From assembly GCF_004197395.1 (NCBI RefSeq), contig NZ_SELS01000025.1:55039-119038 (forward strand): DNA of 64,000 nucleotides, given 5' to 3'. Below are positions 1-9,108 of this stretch, in pieces; the stretch's first letter is position 1, and each line of letters starts with the position of its first letter. The position numbers and the translations under genes were made by a program. The stretch comes from Paraburkholderia sp. UYCP14C. GTDB lineage: Bacteria; Pseudomonadota; Gammaproteobacteria; Burkholderiales; Burkholderiaceae. Below the pieces are notes generated by a model, which was not told where the DNA came from, searched no databases, and was given only the letters and a program-made list of their open reading frames with translations.

Positions 1-1
1 A

Positions 2-586
2 GCCGCGCCGAAAACCGTGGCCGAGGGCGATACCGTGCGCACGAGTCGCTTCATGGAAAACGTCGCGGCGCCGCCGTTCTGGAAAATGGCCTTGCGCGGC
101 AACGGTCTCGCCGACGACGTGCCCGTCGATCGTTGGCAGATTTGCCACTTCACGCCGCCGAGTCATGTGCTGATCGAAGTGGGCGTCGCGCATGCCGGGC
201 ATGGCGGCTATGATGCGCCGGCTGACAAGAAGGCGTCGTCGATCGTGGTGGATTTCATCACGCCGGAAACGGAAACGTCGATCTGGTATTTCTGGGGCAT
301 GGCGCGCAATTTCCGTCCCGACGATGCCGAGCTGACCGCAAGCATCCGCGAAGGGCAGGGCAAGATTTTCAGCGAAGATCTGGAGATGCTCGAGCGTCAG
401 CAGCAGAACCTGCTGCGCTGGCCCGAGCGCAATCTGCTGAAGCTCAATATCGACGCGGGCGGCGTGATGTCGCGTCGCGTGATCGATCGGCTTGTCGCGC
501 AGGAACGCGCGCAGACGGGCGAGCCACAGGCTGGCGCGCCCCCGGCTGAAGTGATACGCGTGATTCCGGTGCGGACGGCAACATGA
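2..586 (+). CDS. vanA: Vanillate O-demethylase oxygenase subunit VanA (C-terminal part)
   Basis: The gene enters from the left edge, so only its last 194 codons are visible. VanA is the Rieske-type oxygenase that, with the VanB reductase, O-demethylates vanillate to protocatechuate and formaldehyde in the cytoplasm. The visible part is the C-terminal catalytic domain, with characteristic VanA stretches such as PPFWKMALRG, HAGHGGYDAP and WYFWGMARNF. The Rieske cluster and most iron ligands would lie upstream, outside the window. The stop codon overlaps the vanB start as ATGA, so the pair is an operon with likely translational coupling. Assignment is strong because the next gene is VanB. Confidence 0.9.
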   Translation, partial: AAPKTVAEGDTVRTSRFMENVAAPPFWKMALRGNGLADDVPVDRWQICHFTPPSHVLIEVGVAHAGHGGYDAPADKKASSIVVDFITPETETSIWYFWGMARNFRPDDAELTASIREGQGKIFSEDLEMLERQQQNLLRWPERNLLKLNIDAGGVMSRRVIDRLVAQERAQTGEPQAGAPPAEVIRVIPVRTAT

Positions 587-1548
587 ATCATCCCGTGCTG
601 AATGTGGTGGTCGCGCGCCGGCGCGACGAAGCGCTCGGTATCGCGAGCTTCGAACTTGCGAGCGAAAACGGTCAGGCGTTGCCCGCTTTCGACGCCGGCT
701 CGCACGTCGACGTGCATCTGCCCAACGGGCTCGTGCGTCAGTACTCGTTGTGCAACGATCCGCGCGAAACGCACCGCTATCTGATCGCGGTGCTGCGCGA
801 CGAAGCGGGACGCGGAGGATCGAAAGCGGTTCACGATCTGGTCCGCGAGGGCGACCGCTTGCTGATCAGTGCGCCGCGCAATCATTTCGCGCTCGCTGAC
901 GATGCATCACATCATCTGCTGCTCGCGGGCGGGATCGGCGTCACGCCGATCGTTTGCATGGCTGAGAGGCTTGCCGCCACGGGCGCTTCGTTCGAGATGC
1001 ACTACTGCACGCGCTCGAAGAAACGCACGGCGTTCGTCGAGCGGCTGGCGCAGGCGGGTTTTGCGAAGTCAGTGCAGCTTCATCACGACGACCATCCGGG
1101 CGGCTCGACATTCGATATCGAGCAGACGCTGAGCGATGCGCCGGCCGGCACGCATCTGTATGTATGCGGTCCGCGCGGCTTCATGGACTTCGTGCTCGCG
1201 ACCGCGCGTGCGAAAGGCTGGCCGGAAAACAGGTTGCACTACGAGTTCTTCGGCGCGGCCGCGAATCAGGCGGTGCCGGGCGACAGCTTCCAGGTGCGCC
1301 TCGCGAGCAGCGGCGCGACGATCGACGTGCCGCCGGAATGCACGGTGGTGCAGGCGCTGGCCGCCCATGGCGTCGAAGTGATTACGTCGTGCGAGCAGGG
1401 CGTGTGCGGTACCTGTCTGACGCGAGTGTTGTCGGGCGAGCCGGATCACCACGATTCCTATCTGACCGACGAGGAACGCGCGGCAAACGATCAGTTCCTG
1501 CCGTGCTGCTCGCGCGCGAAATCGCCGCTGCTGGTGCTCGACCTTTGA
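583..1548 (+). CDS. vanB: Vanillate O-demethylase reductase subunit VanB
   Basis: This 321-residue protein has the phthalate-dioxygenase-reductase layout: an N-terminal flavin-binding barrel, an NAD-binding domain (LLAGGIGVTPIV near residue 110) and a C-terminal plant-type 2Fe-2S ferredoxin domain. The cluster ligands are the cysteines of CEQGVCGTC plus the later CC of QFLPCCSRA. It passes electrons from NADH to VanA. The ATG overlaps the vanA stop by four bases. Length and domain order are normal for VanB. No vanR or vanK lies next to it on this side. Confidence 0.93.
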   Translation: MNHPVLNVVVARRRDEALGIASFELASENGQALPAFDAGSHVDVHLPNGLVRQYSLCNDPRETHRYLIAVLRDEAGRGGSKAVHDLVREGDRLLISAPRNHFALADDASHHLLLAGGIGVTPIVCMAERLAATGASFEMHYCTRSKKRTAFVERLAQAGFAKSVQLHHDDHPGGSTFDIEQTLSDAPAGTHLYVCGPRGFMDFVLATARAKGWPENRLHYEFFGAAANQAVPGDSFQVRLASSGATIDVPPECTVVQALAAHGVEVITSCEQGVCGTCLTRVLSGEPDHHDSYLTDEERAANDQFLPCCSRAKSPLLVLDL

Positions 1549-1572
1549 TCTGTGATCCTTGATCTTTGACCT

Positions 1573-1595
1573 ACGACGGGCGTGTCGCCCGTCGT
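1573..1595. terminator. Hairpin between converging vanB and acylase genes
   Basis: Perfect 9-bp inverted repeat ACGACGGGC/GCCCGTCGT with a 5-base loop sits in the 76-bp space between the converging genes. There is no T-run on either side, so it may be a weak or Rho-assisted bidirectional terminator. Just before it the sequence stutters around TGATC, a minor local repeat. Confidence 0.5.
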
Positions 1596-1624
1596 CCCGC
1601 CTACTGCGCCTTCCCCCCGGAATC

Positions 1625-4057
1625 CTACGAACTTACCGTGCGCACACTCAACGCCGGATCGCGCGCAATCGCTTCTTCCGAGAACGGCATCATCGTCCAG
1701 CGTTGGACCGCGTAATCGCGTGTTCCGTCGGCATAGTGCGGCGACGCCGGATCGTCGGATTCGGACGAAGCGAGCAGCGTGCGCGCGACCACCTGATCGC
1801 CGGCGAACGACACGATCTGCAGATACGTGTCGCCCATTGGCTTGACGTTCATCGAGTAGCCGCTCGCATCGAATGGATGCGCGGCACACGCCGAGGTGAA
1901 ATAGCCCCCCGCATCGCAACCTCCGAAGAGCGCAATGCGCTCGTCGTTGCGTTGCACGTAGAGCGCCGTGCTGCGCGGCGCATCGATCGCGATGCCGGCG
2001 CGTTGCAGCGCCTTGAGCGCGTCATGCAGCGCGGCGGCGAGCCTGGCTGGATCGGCGGCAATGCCCGCGGGCGTGGTCAACGGCTTCGCGGGATCGAACG
2101 GCACCGCGTATAGCTGCGCGGGCGGAATCGCCAGCAGACGTCGCCACAACTCGTCCCACAGGGTTGCACCCACTGCGCCGGTCGCGGCCGTATCGTCCCA
2201 TGCGGCGAGGACTTTGCACGCCGCGCGCTGTTGGTCGGCGTTCGGATCGGCCGGCAACGCAGCGAGCGCGTCGCTGCCGCACAGACGGTCGAGCACGGGC
2301 TGCTTGAACAGCAACGCCGACATCGAGCGGCTGTCGAGCGCCGCGTGGGCGAGCGCATCGGCGGACACGCCATGCGGATCGTTCTGCAATTGCGCGGCGA
2401 TCGTATGGCCGAGGCGTGTGCGCAGTGACTGCGGCGTGCCGGTCGCGCCGATGATCCTCGCGTAGCCCGTCATCGGTTCGGCCGGATTGCTGAGCCAGTA
2501 GCTGTCGTTGAAATTGCCGACATAGTCGCGCCGAAGCAGCGACGGCATTCGCGCGACCGGCAACGCATGATGCTGTACCGCTGCGGGATCGTCGCGCCAG
2601 TCGCAGTCGCTGCGCGAACCGTCGAGGACCGGCACGCCCGGCATGATTTGCGCCAGTGCCCGGCCGACCGGCGGCGTGCAACGCTGCGCGAGTTCGTCGG
2701 GCACGTCCGGGGTCGCGCCGATATCCGCGTACCACACGCGCGGATCGTTGCGGCCGATCGCGAGCGTGTTGACCCACGGCACGGCCGCGTTCTTCTTCTG
2801 GATGCGGATGAAATCGTCGAGCGAACTCGCCTGATCCCATTCGAGGAAGTTTTCGTACACGCGGAAGTTGTCGGTGTTGATATCGCGCAGTGCGAACGCC
2901 TGCTGCGCATTCCACGCTAGCGCGGGCGACATCGTGCCGAGATTGACGAGCGGGCCGAAGCGCGAGCGATACAACGTGCGCGACACGGTATGCATCGAAC
3001 CGTCGGCGGCGCGTACCTGGACGGTCACGCGCGACGGCGTCATCGCTTCGGTTTTGCCGTCGACCTGATACCGGGTCGGCGCGCCGGGTTCGAGCGTCAG
3101 CTTGAAGAGGCCGAAGCGCTTCGCGGTGGATACGGTATGCGTCCACGCGATGTTGTCGTTGAAGCCGATGATGATCAGCGGCACGCCGAGAAACGATGCG
3201 CCGCTGACGTTCACCTTGCCGGGAATAGTGAGGTGAGCCTGATAGAAGCGATCGGGACCGGTCCAGAACCAGTGCGGATTGCCGAGCAGCAGCGCGCTGC
3301 CGGTGTGCGTCGCATCCGCGCCGAACGCGAGCGCGTTGCTGCCGATGCCCGCATAGCCGCCGAATTCGGCGAGCGGCGCGTCGACGTGGGTGTGGCCGTG
3401 CAACGCGCTCTGCGGCGGCACCGGCATGGCTTGCGGCGGTTGCGCGGTCGCGATTGCATTGATGAAGCGCGCCTCGCCACCGGCCAGATTTGCCGCGACC
3501 TGACGCCGGTAGAGGTCCGCGTTGCCGATCTTGCCGAGCCACGGCGCCGCGCGGCAGGCCGCATGCGCGCCGGGAAAATCGCCGTGCGCGAGATCGGCGA
3601 CGTAGCGGTTATAGCCGGCGACGAAGCCGTCGATCAGCGCGCGCATGTCGTCGGTCTGGCTTTTGCGGTAGCGTGCGACGGCCGCATCGTCGACGATGAA
3701 ACGGAAGAAGAAATCCGAGTTGAGATTGTCGGGCTGGCCGAACGTCGCGCCTAATGCGGGGCGCGCGTCGGCGCCGAAGAAGCGCGAGCGTTCGCCGCGA
3801 TAGGTGACGAAGCTTTCGGCCATCGTGCATAGATTGTCTTGCGCCTGCGCGTAGCCGAATCCATAGCCGAGGCTGCCCCAGTCGTCGGCTTTGATGTGCG
3901 GGATGCCGAGCGCGGTGCGGCGAATCTCGGCGCGATAGGGGCCGGCGTGCGCGACGTTGTCGGTGTCCGGGCTCGCGCAGCCTGGCAACGTGGCGGCGAT
4001 GGGCAGGACGACTAGCAGGGCGGCGAGGCGGCGGAGCAGAGAGACGTTCGAACGCAT
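1625..4057 (-). CDS. Penicillin/AHL acylase family N-terminal-nucleophile hydrolase, lipoprotein
   Basis: This 810-residue protein belongs to the Ntn-hydrolase acylase family (penicillin G acylase, aculeacin acylase, PvdQ/QuiP-type AHL acylases). Residues 1-27 form a lipoprotein signal with lipobox LPGC and Cys27 as the predicted lipidated residue, so it should be anchored on the periplasmic side. The alpha region carries GIPHIKADDWGSLGYGFGYAQAQDN-type sequence. The expected self-processing site is Gly239-Ser240-Asn241 (GIGSNALAFG), where Ser240 becomes the nucleophile of the beta chain. WTHTVST and PWVNT match conserved beta-chain positions. Substrates in the family are acyl amides, including acyl-homoserine lactones and beta-lactams; the sequence alone does not choose between them. 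It is monocistronic and converges on vanB. Confidence 0.85.
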   Translation of the reverse strand: MRSNVSLLRRLAALLVVLPIAATLPGCASPDTDNVAHAGPYRAEIRRTALGIPHIKADDWGSLGYGFGYAQAQDNLCTMAESFVTYRGERSRFFGADARPALGATFGQPDNLNSDFFFRFIVDDAAVARYRKSQTDDMRALIDGFVAGYNRYVADLAHGDFPGAHAACRAAPWLGKIGNADLYRRQVAANLAGGEARFINAIATAQPPQAMPVPPQSALHGHTHVDAPLAEFGGYAGIGSNALAFGADATHTGSALLLGNPHWFWTGPDRFYQAHLTIPGKVNVSGASFLGVPLIIIGFNDNIAWTHTVSTAKRFGLFKLTLEPGAPTRYQVDGKTEAMTPSRVTVQVRAADGSMHTVSRTLYRSRFGPLVNLGTMSPALAWNAQQAFALRDINTDNFRVYENFLEWDQASSLDDFIRIQKKNAAVPWVNTLAIGRNDPRVWYADIGATPDVPDELAQRCTPPVGRALAQIMPGVPVLDGSRSDCDWRDDPAAVQHHALPVARMPSLLRRDYVGNFNDSYWLSNPAEPMTGYARIIGATGTPQSLRTRLGHTIAAQLQNDPHGVSADALAHAALDSRSMSALLFKQPVLDRLCGSDALAALPADPNADQQRAACKVLAAWDDTAATGAVGATLWDELWRRLLAIPPAQLYAVPFDPAKPLTTPAGIAADPARLAAALHDALKALQRAGIAIDAPRSTALYVQRNDERIALFGGCDAGGYFTSACAAHPFDASGYSMNVKPMGDTYLQIVSFAGDQVVARTLLASSESDDPASPHYADGTRDYAVQRWTMMPFSEEAIARDPALSVRTVSS

Positions 4058-4337
4058 GGCTCTTTTGTGGTTGCGCGGACGTTGAGCGGCAATGGGGGTG
4101 GCGCAATCGCGAGCTTAGCGGGTAATTGAGGGCGGGTCACGGCAGGCAACGCATGCGGATGCGCTTGCGCATCGCTGTCGGCTCTGACCTGAGCGTCGAG
4201 GCGCGGCCGCGTCGAGCCCGCGTCATACTGCGCGCGCTGTCATCAAATGGATGGGGCCGGCGTGCCGCAAAAGTATCCGCGCCTCGATGTGTCGAGCGTG
4301 CGCGGCGCATAGCACAAGTCAATGCCAACGCGCTTCG

Positions 4338-4808
4338 TCAAGCGGTGTTCCCGTTGCCGTCGCAGTGCCCGTTGGCGGTGCTGAACAGCGTCTTCAGCTT
4401 CGCGTTGACCGCGATCAACTCATGAACCGGTGCCGCCGCCAGTTGCTGATCGAAGAGCGTGAGGACCTGACCGAGCAGCGCGTAGGCGTCGTGATCGACC
4501 GCGCAGGTGCCGGTTTCGAGTCCCGCCTGCCGGCAGCGCAGAATCACGCCCTCCGCGTCGCGAAACAGCTCGGGTACGGCCGAGCCATAGCCGCGCTGAT
4601 TCAGCAGCATCGCCATGTAAATGGCCTGTGCCATGCTGCCGACATGATATTGATTGGCGACGCCGCTGCGTAATGCCTCGAGCGTCATGTGATAGTCGAG
4701 CGAGATTTCGCCCGCCTTGGCAGGCACGATTGGGCGCAGCATCGCCTTTGGGCGTGTGCGCGGCGACTTCGCGGGTGCAGCGCGCGTAGCGCTCGCTTTT
4801 CTGGCCAT
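4338..4808 (-). CDS. Conserved hypothetical protein, 156 aa
   Basis: Not recognised as a named family. The first 28 residues are basic and rich in Ala, Pro, Arg and Lys (disordered tail); the rest is a compact mostly helical domain (EALRSGVANQYHVGSMAQAIYMAML, then a cysteine pair near residues 91-102). No signal peptide or membrane segment is visible. It lies downstream of phaB on the same strand but behind a strong hairpin terminator, so it probably has its own promoter. Related Burkholderia genes are sometimes labelled Fis-family regulator, but I see no helix-turn-helix here and do not adopt that label. Confidence 0.6.
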   Translation of the reverse strand: MARKASATRAAPAKSPRTRPKAMLRPIVPAKAGEISLDYHMTLEALRSGVANQYHVGSMAQAIYMAMLLNQRGYGSAVPELFRDAEGVILRCRQAGLETGTCAVDHDAYALLGQVLTLFDQQLAAAPVHELIAVNAKLKTLFSTANGHCDGNGNTA

Positions 4809-4886
4809 AAGCTCACTGAGGCGGCCGGCTCGCGCCGGGCCGCGACACCATCACGGAACCTGACAACGTCCAAAACGGAAAACGGC

Positions 4887-4909
4887 GGCGCCGCGCAGCA
4901 CGCGGCGCC
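4887..4909 (-). terminator. Rho-independent terminator after phaB
   Basis: Perfect 9-bp stem GGCGCCGCG/CGCGGCGCC with a 5-base loop. Read on the minus strand it is followed by a T-rich stretch (CCGTTTTCCGTTTTGG). It starts 8 bases past the phaB stop. Confidence 0.75.
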
Positions 4910-4916
4910 GTTCCCG

Positions 4917-5657
4917 TTAGCTCATATGCAGACCGCCGTTCAGCGAGAAATCCGCCCCGGTCGCAAAGCCCGCCTGATCCGACGCGATCCACGCGACGAT
5001 CGACGCAATCTCATCCGGCGTACCGAGACGCCGTACCGGAATCGTCGCGACGATTTTTTCCAGCACCTCCGGACGGATGGCCTTGACCATGTCTGTACCG
5101 ATGTAGCCCGGCGACACGGTGTTGACAGTCACGTTCTTGGTGGCCACCTCCTGCGCGAGCGACATCGTGAAGCCGTGAATGCCGGCCTTGGCCGTGGAGT
5201 AGTTGGTCTGGCCGAACTGGCCTTTCTGGCCGTTGACCGACGAGATGTTGATGATGCGCCCAAAGCCTCGTTCGACCATGCCCTCGATGACCTGTTTGGT
5301 CACGTTGAACAGGCTCGTCAGATTGGTGTCGATCACCGCTTGCCAGTCTTCGAACGTCATCTTGCGGAACATGCCGTCGCGGGTGATGCCCGCGTTGTTG
5401 ACCAGCACGTCGACTTCACCGACGTCCTTCCTGACCTTCTCGAACGCTTTCGCGGTGGATTCCCAATCCGCGACGTTTCCTTCGGACGCGATGAAGTTGA
5501 AGCCGAGCGCTTTCTGATCTTCCAGCCATCGGGCTTTGCGCGCCGAGTTCGGGCCGCAGCCCGCGATGACGGTGTAGTTCTCTTTGTGCAAGCGCTGGCA
5601 GATTGCGGTTCCGATACCACCCATGCCGCCGGTTACGTACGCAATACGATTTGCCAT
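4917..5657 (-). CDS. phaB: Acetoacetyl-CoA reductase PhaB/PhbB
   Basis: This 246-residue short-chain dehydrogenase should reduce acetoacetyl-CoA to (R)-3-hydroxybutyryl-CoA with NADPH, the second step of polyhydroxybutyrate synthesis. Visible motifs are the nucleotide-binding TGGMGGIG at residues 9-16, NNAG at 87-90, catalytic Ser140, and YSTAK with Tyr153 and Lys157. These positions and the length match the Cupriavidus necator enzyme. The ATG follows a strong AGGAGG. phaC and phaA are not nearby, so this may be a stand-alone or second copy. A terminator follows directly. Confidence 0.92.
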   Translation of the reverse strand: MANRIAYVTGGMGGIGTAICQRLHKENYTVIAGCGPNSARKARWLEDQKALGFNFIASEGNVADWESTAKAFEKVRKDVGEVDVLVNNAGITRDGMFRKMTFEDWQAVIDTNLTSLFNVTKQVIEGMVERGFGRIINISSVNGQKGQFGQTNYSTAKAGIHGFTMSLAQEVATKNVTVNTVSPGYIGTDMVKAIRPEVLEKIVATIPVRRLGTPDEIASIVAWIASDQAGFATGADFSLNGGLHMS

Positions 5658-6035
5658 AAGTCCTCCTTCTTGTTTGGGGTGAGTTGAAGCAAGTCGATTG
5701 GAGGATGGACCTATTATTGGCAGCCGCCAACGGCCGGGACGATGGGCATTTTCACCTAGGGGTTAACTGCCAAATCAGCGGGGGAAATCGTTGTTTGACG
5801 GGGCAATGATTTACGTCGCTTGCAGAATGAATGCTTTGCGAACTTCGCAGGTGCTCGATACCGCCGGTCGCCTGCCGTCCTTGCCTGCGCGCCATCTTCC
5901 TCTTACCCTTAGCGTTGGCCTTAAGTACCTGCCCCGGACACGGCGCAGCAAACTGCATGCGCGCTCGTCGATCCGGGGCGCGAAGCCGTCGGTTGCAGCT
6001 CCGTCCATTCGCGTGATCATCAGAGGCACATCAGG
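5658..6035. other. Divergent promoter region, no gene
   Basis: 378 bp between phaB (minus) and the Na/Pi transporter (plus). It must hold both promoters. It is less GC-rich than the flanks. I see the phaB ribosome site at its left end but no convincing operator, RNA gene or coding frame. Confidence 0.6.
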
Positions 6036-7727
6036 ATGACTGATTATCTGACTGAAATCGATCCCGACAAGTTGAACATTCTTGGGATCTTCGGCCTGTT
6101 GATTGGCGGCCTTGCGCTGTTTCTTCTCGGTCTGGAGTTTTTGACCGGCGGCCTGAAGGCGATCGCGGGATCGAAACTGCAGTCGCTGATCGGCGTGCTG
6201 ACCTCAAACCGCTTTCGCGGTGTGGTGGCGGGCGCCGTCGTCACCGCGCTGCTGAACTCGTCGACCATCACGACGGTGCTGATGGTCGGCTTCGTGTCCG
6301 CCGGCCTGATGACGCTGGCCCAGGCGGTGCCGATGATCATGGGAGCGAACATCGGCTCGACGATCACCGCGCAGATCATCGCCTTCGACGTTTCGCGGCT
6401 GACGCCATACATGCTCGCGATCGGCTTCGTGCTGCACGCGTTCGCCCCGCGCGAGCTGCTGCGGCAGATCGGCAGCGTCGTGATGGGGCTAGGGCTGCTG
6501 TTCATGGGTATCCAGCTGATGGGCGAGTCCACGCATCCGCTGCGCACTTACCAGCCGTTCATCGACGCGATGCAGGATATGCGCAATCCGCTGTTTGGCG
6601 TGATCGTGGGAGCGGTCTTCACCGCGGTCGTGCAAAGTTCGGCGGCGACGCTCGCGGTCGTGATCGCGTTGAGCGGCCAGGGCTTGATGCCGCTCGAAGC
6701 CGCCATCACGCTGATTCTCGGTGCGAATGTCGGCACCTGCGGCACCGCGCTGCTCGCGTCGATCGGCAAGCCGCCGGAGGCCGTGCAGGTCGGCGTCGTG
6801 CATCTGATCTTCAATGTGCTCGGTGTCGTGATCGCGCTGTTCCTGATTCCGCAGATGGCGGAGTTCGTGCGCTGGATATCGCCGTCGCATCCGGAACTGG
6901 ACGGCCTCGCGCGCCTCGCGGCCGAGGCGCCGCGCCAGGTAGCCAATGTGCATACGCTGTTCAGCGTGGCGAACACGCTGCTGCTGATCTGGTTTACCGG
7001 TCCGATCGCGCGGATCGCGCAGCTGGTCGTGCCGAAGCGCGCGAAGCCCGCCAAACCCGCGGGTGATCCGCAGTATCTCGACGACTCGTTGCTGGATGTG
7101 CCGGCGCTGGGTCTGCAACGCGTGCGCATCGAGCTGACCCGGCTCGGCGCGCAGGTGCTCGAAGTCGTGCAACGCGGCTCGCAGATGGTGTCGACCGGCA
7201 CGATGGAAGAGATCAACCAGATGCTCGATCAGGACAAGGAAAGCGACCGGCTCGCGTTCGAGATTCTTCAATATATCGGCCGCCTGTCGCAGGGGGAGCA
7301 CTCGGAGGACGAAGGTCAGCAGATGGTCGGCTATACGCAGGTCACGAGCCACCTCGAGAGCATCAGCGGCATTGTCGGCACGACGTTGATGACGGTCGCG
7401 CAGCAGCGAATGACGCAGCAGATCGACCTGCTGCGCCTGCGCGATGCGGCGACCACGCAGTTTTCCGAGGCGGTGATCCGCAATCTCGAGCAGGCGATCC
7501 GCACGATCGAGGCGCCCGATCCGGAGGAGGTCGCGCAGGTCATCGACGCGAAAGTCGGCATCGAAAAACTTGCCGCGACCGCGCGTCAGGTCGTGCTCGC
7601 GAAGCTTCAACTGGCGGACAAGGCGGACGTGGTCACGTTCCGCCTCGCGATGGATCTGATCGAGCAGGGCCGGCAGATCGCGCAGTTCGCGCGGGCCATT
7701 GCGAAAAACGTGGCGGCGCTTCAATAG
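6036..7727 (+). CDS. Na/Pi cotransporter family protein with PhoU-like C-terminus
   Basis: This 563-residue inner-membrane protein has two inverted Na/Pi-cotransport repeats in its first ~330 residues. Each carries the family hallmark, first LLNSSTITTVLMVG (about residue 70) and then VVQSSAATLAVVIA (about residue 200), with glycine-rich GANIGST and GANVGTC segments after each. The remaining ~220 residues are soluble, helical and PhoU-like. The family (NptA/YjbB type) moves phosphate with sodium; YjbB in E. coli is linked to phosphate export. It stands alone, divergent from phaB, and is followed by two hairpins. Confidence 0.88.
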   Translation: MTDYLTEIDPDKLNILGIFGLLIGGLALFLLGLEFLTGGLKAIAGSKLQSLIGVLTSNRFRGVVAGAVVTALLNSSTITTVLMVGFVSAGLMTLAQAVPMIMGANIGSTITAQIIAFDVSRLTPYMLAIGFVLHAFAPRELLRQIGSVVMGLGLLFMGIQLMGESTHPLRTYQPFIDAMQDMRNPLFGVIVGAVFTAVVQSSAATLAVVIALSGQGLMPLEAAITLILGANVGTCGTALLASIGKPPEAVQVGVVHLIFNVLGVVIALFLIPQMAEFVRWISPSHPELDGLARLAAEAPRQVANVHTLFSVANTLLLIWFTGPIARIAQLVVPKRAKPAKPAGDPQYLDDSLLDVPALGLQRVRIELTRLGAQVLEVVQRGSQMVSTGTMEEINQMLDQDKESDRLAFEILQYIGRLSQGEHSEDEGQQMVGYTQVTSHLESISGIVGTTLMTVAQQRMTQQIDLLRLRDAATTQFSEAVIRNLEQAIRTIEAPDPEEVAQVIDAKVGIEKLAATARQVVLAKLQLADKADVVTFRLAMDLIEQGRQIAQFARAIAKNVAALQ

Positions 7728-7825
7728 ATTCCATGGCGCGCAAGGCGCGTCCGGCGATCGCCCTATTCGCGCGGAACTGATCGCCAGCACACGGAGGTTC
7801 GGCCTGCACGAGCGCTAGACTTGCG

Positions 7826-7847
7826 GCGTGTCATCCTCGTGACACGC
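7826..7847 (+). repeat. Perfect 8-bp inverted repeat after the Na/Pi gene
   Basis: GCGTGTCA, six bases, TGACACGC, then TTT. It lies about 100 bases past the stop codon and just ahead of a better terminator, so it could be the first of two tandem terminators or a protein-binding palindrome. Confidence 0.45.
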
Positions 7848-7866
7848 TTTCAATGAGAGTGGGATT

Positions 7867-7893
7867 GCCCGCCTTTGCTGTGCGGGCTTTTTT
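7867..7893 (+). terminator. Rho-independent terminator
   Basis: Stem GCCCGC/GCGGGC with a 9-base loop followed by six T residues, placed for the Na/Pi transporter transcript. Confidence 0.75.
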
Positions 7894-8068
7894 CATGTCG
7901 CGCGGGTTGTGGTATCTGTAGTGAAGCGGCGGCCGTCGTGAGTGGATTGTGCGATGTCCCACAGTGGCTTGCGCAATTAGCAACGCCCGAATCGATTTAA
8001 CACACGCCGCGTCCATAATTTGATAGCCTTTGTCGCAGCAGAGCATTGAACTCAAGGAGGACTTCACC

Positions 8069-8341
8069 ATGATGAGGTGGCTTGCTAACTGGGCTTCACA
8101 ACATGCTCCTACTCCCGAGAAACAGGCGGAACGCGCGCTCAACAACTTGCGCATGGAACTGTTTCAGGCCGAACAGCTCGTGCTCGACGCACAGCTGCGT
8201 GCCGATTATTATCGGGCTCGCCTGACCTTCCTCGAAGAAGTCACGAGAAAGGGAATCGAACAGGTATCGGACGAACGCAAGGCTCCTCTAGAGCCTCCCC
8301 AGCCGTTGCGGCCGGGACTCAAGCTCACCGCGGCGCAATAG
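8069..8341 (+). CDS. Small hypothetical protein, 90 aa
   Basis: Not recognised. The start is set at the ATG eight bases after a full AAGGAGG; a longer reading frame to 8030 lacks a ribosome site. The protein starts MMRWLANWASQH and is dominated by one long amphipathic helix (about residues 17-65) with a proline-rich tail. It has no signal peptide and no cysteine. The strong ribosome site and coding-like composition argue it is real. It may be a coiled-coil partner of something encoded elsewhere. Confidence 0.6.
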   Translation: MMRWLANWASQHAPTPEKQAERALNNLRMELFQAEQLVLDAQLRADYYRARLTFLEEVTRKGIEQVSDERKAPLEPPQPLRPGLKLTAAQ

Positions 8342-8591
8342 CTGCGTGTATTCCATCGCAATGGGTTCGGTCACCCGCGTTTCGCTACGTGGGGTGGCGG
8401 CATTCGTGCTGTCGGGGGCGCGTGTAGCGCGCGTTCTTGCCGGTAGATTGCGCGAGCACTGATTGCTGCGTGGAGAAGTTTCGGGTTGCCCGGTTTGGTG
8501 CTTCGACCGGGCAATCTCGTTTGGGCGATTGATTATTGCTGCGCGACTTCCAATGCGCTTCGCTTGCCGCGAAACGCTTGCTTCGTCCTGC

Positions 8592-8993
8592 TTAGCTTGC
8601 CAGATCGGGCGGCAGCTTGCCGCCGTTTGCCGCGAGCGCCTGCATGACCTGCTTGTGCAGCCAGATGTTCATGCTCGCCGAGTCGTTCATGTCCCCGCTG
8701 TACTTCAATTCCTGCGCAAGCTGCTTGCGGTGTTCGAGACTGCTGTCGACGCCGAGCGCCTTCATCGTGTCGACGATCGACGTACGCCAGTTCAACGTCT
8801 GTCCGCTTTCGCTGACGAGTTGATCCATCACGGCGGCCACGTCGACGTCGGTCAGCGGTGCGGGTGCGGCGGGAGCGTCGGGCGTCGCGGCTTGCGCGGC
8901 GGCCGGGTCGGGAGTGGGTTCCGTCGCGGGAGGAGGTTGGTCCGGCTTCGCTTTGCCGAACAGCTTGTGCACGATGTCACCAAAAATACTCAT
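8592..8993 (-). CDS. DUF3597 domain protein
   Basis: 133 residues beginning MSIFGDIVHKLFGK, the typical start of DUF3597 proteins, followed by a Pro/Ala-rich linker (about residues 17-47) and a C-terminal helical domain (VDVAAVMDQLVSESGQTLNWRTS ... DLAS). An upstream in-frame methionine would add 21 unlike residues, so it is rejected as the start. The C-terminal part resembles small LysM-associated domains; the function is unknown. Single gene with its own promoter. Confidence 0.78.
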   Translation of the reverse strand: MSIFGDIVHKLFGKAKPDQPPPATEPTPDPAAAQAATPDAPAAPAPLTDVDVAAVMDQLVSESGQTLNWRTSIVDTMKALGVDSSLEHRKQLAQELKYSGDMNDSASMNIWLHKQVMQALAANGGKLPPDLAS

Positions 8994-9108
8994 TTCCGAA
9001 ATCTCCGCGGTTGAATGACGAATGCGAGTGGGGGCGCTCGCAGGACATGCGTCCACTATGCTACGCGATCTACCCCGGTGAAAAACGTAATATTTTGTCA
9101 GCCCGTCG

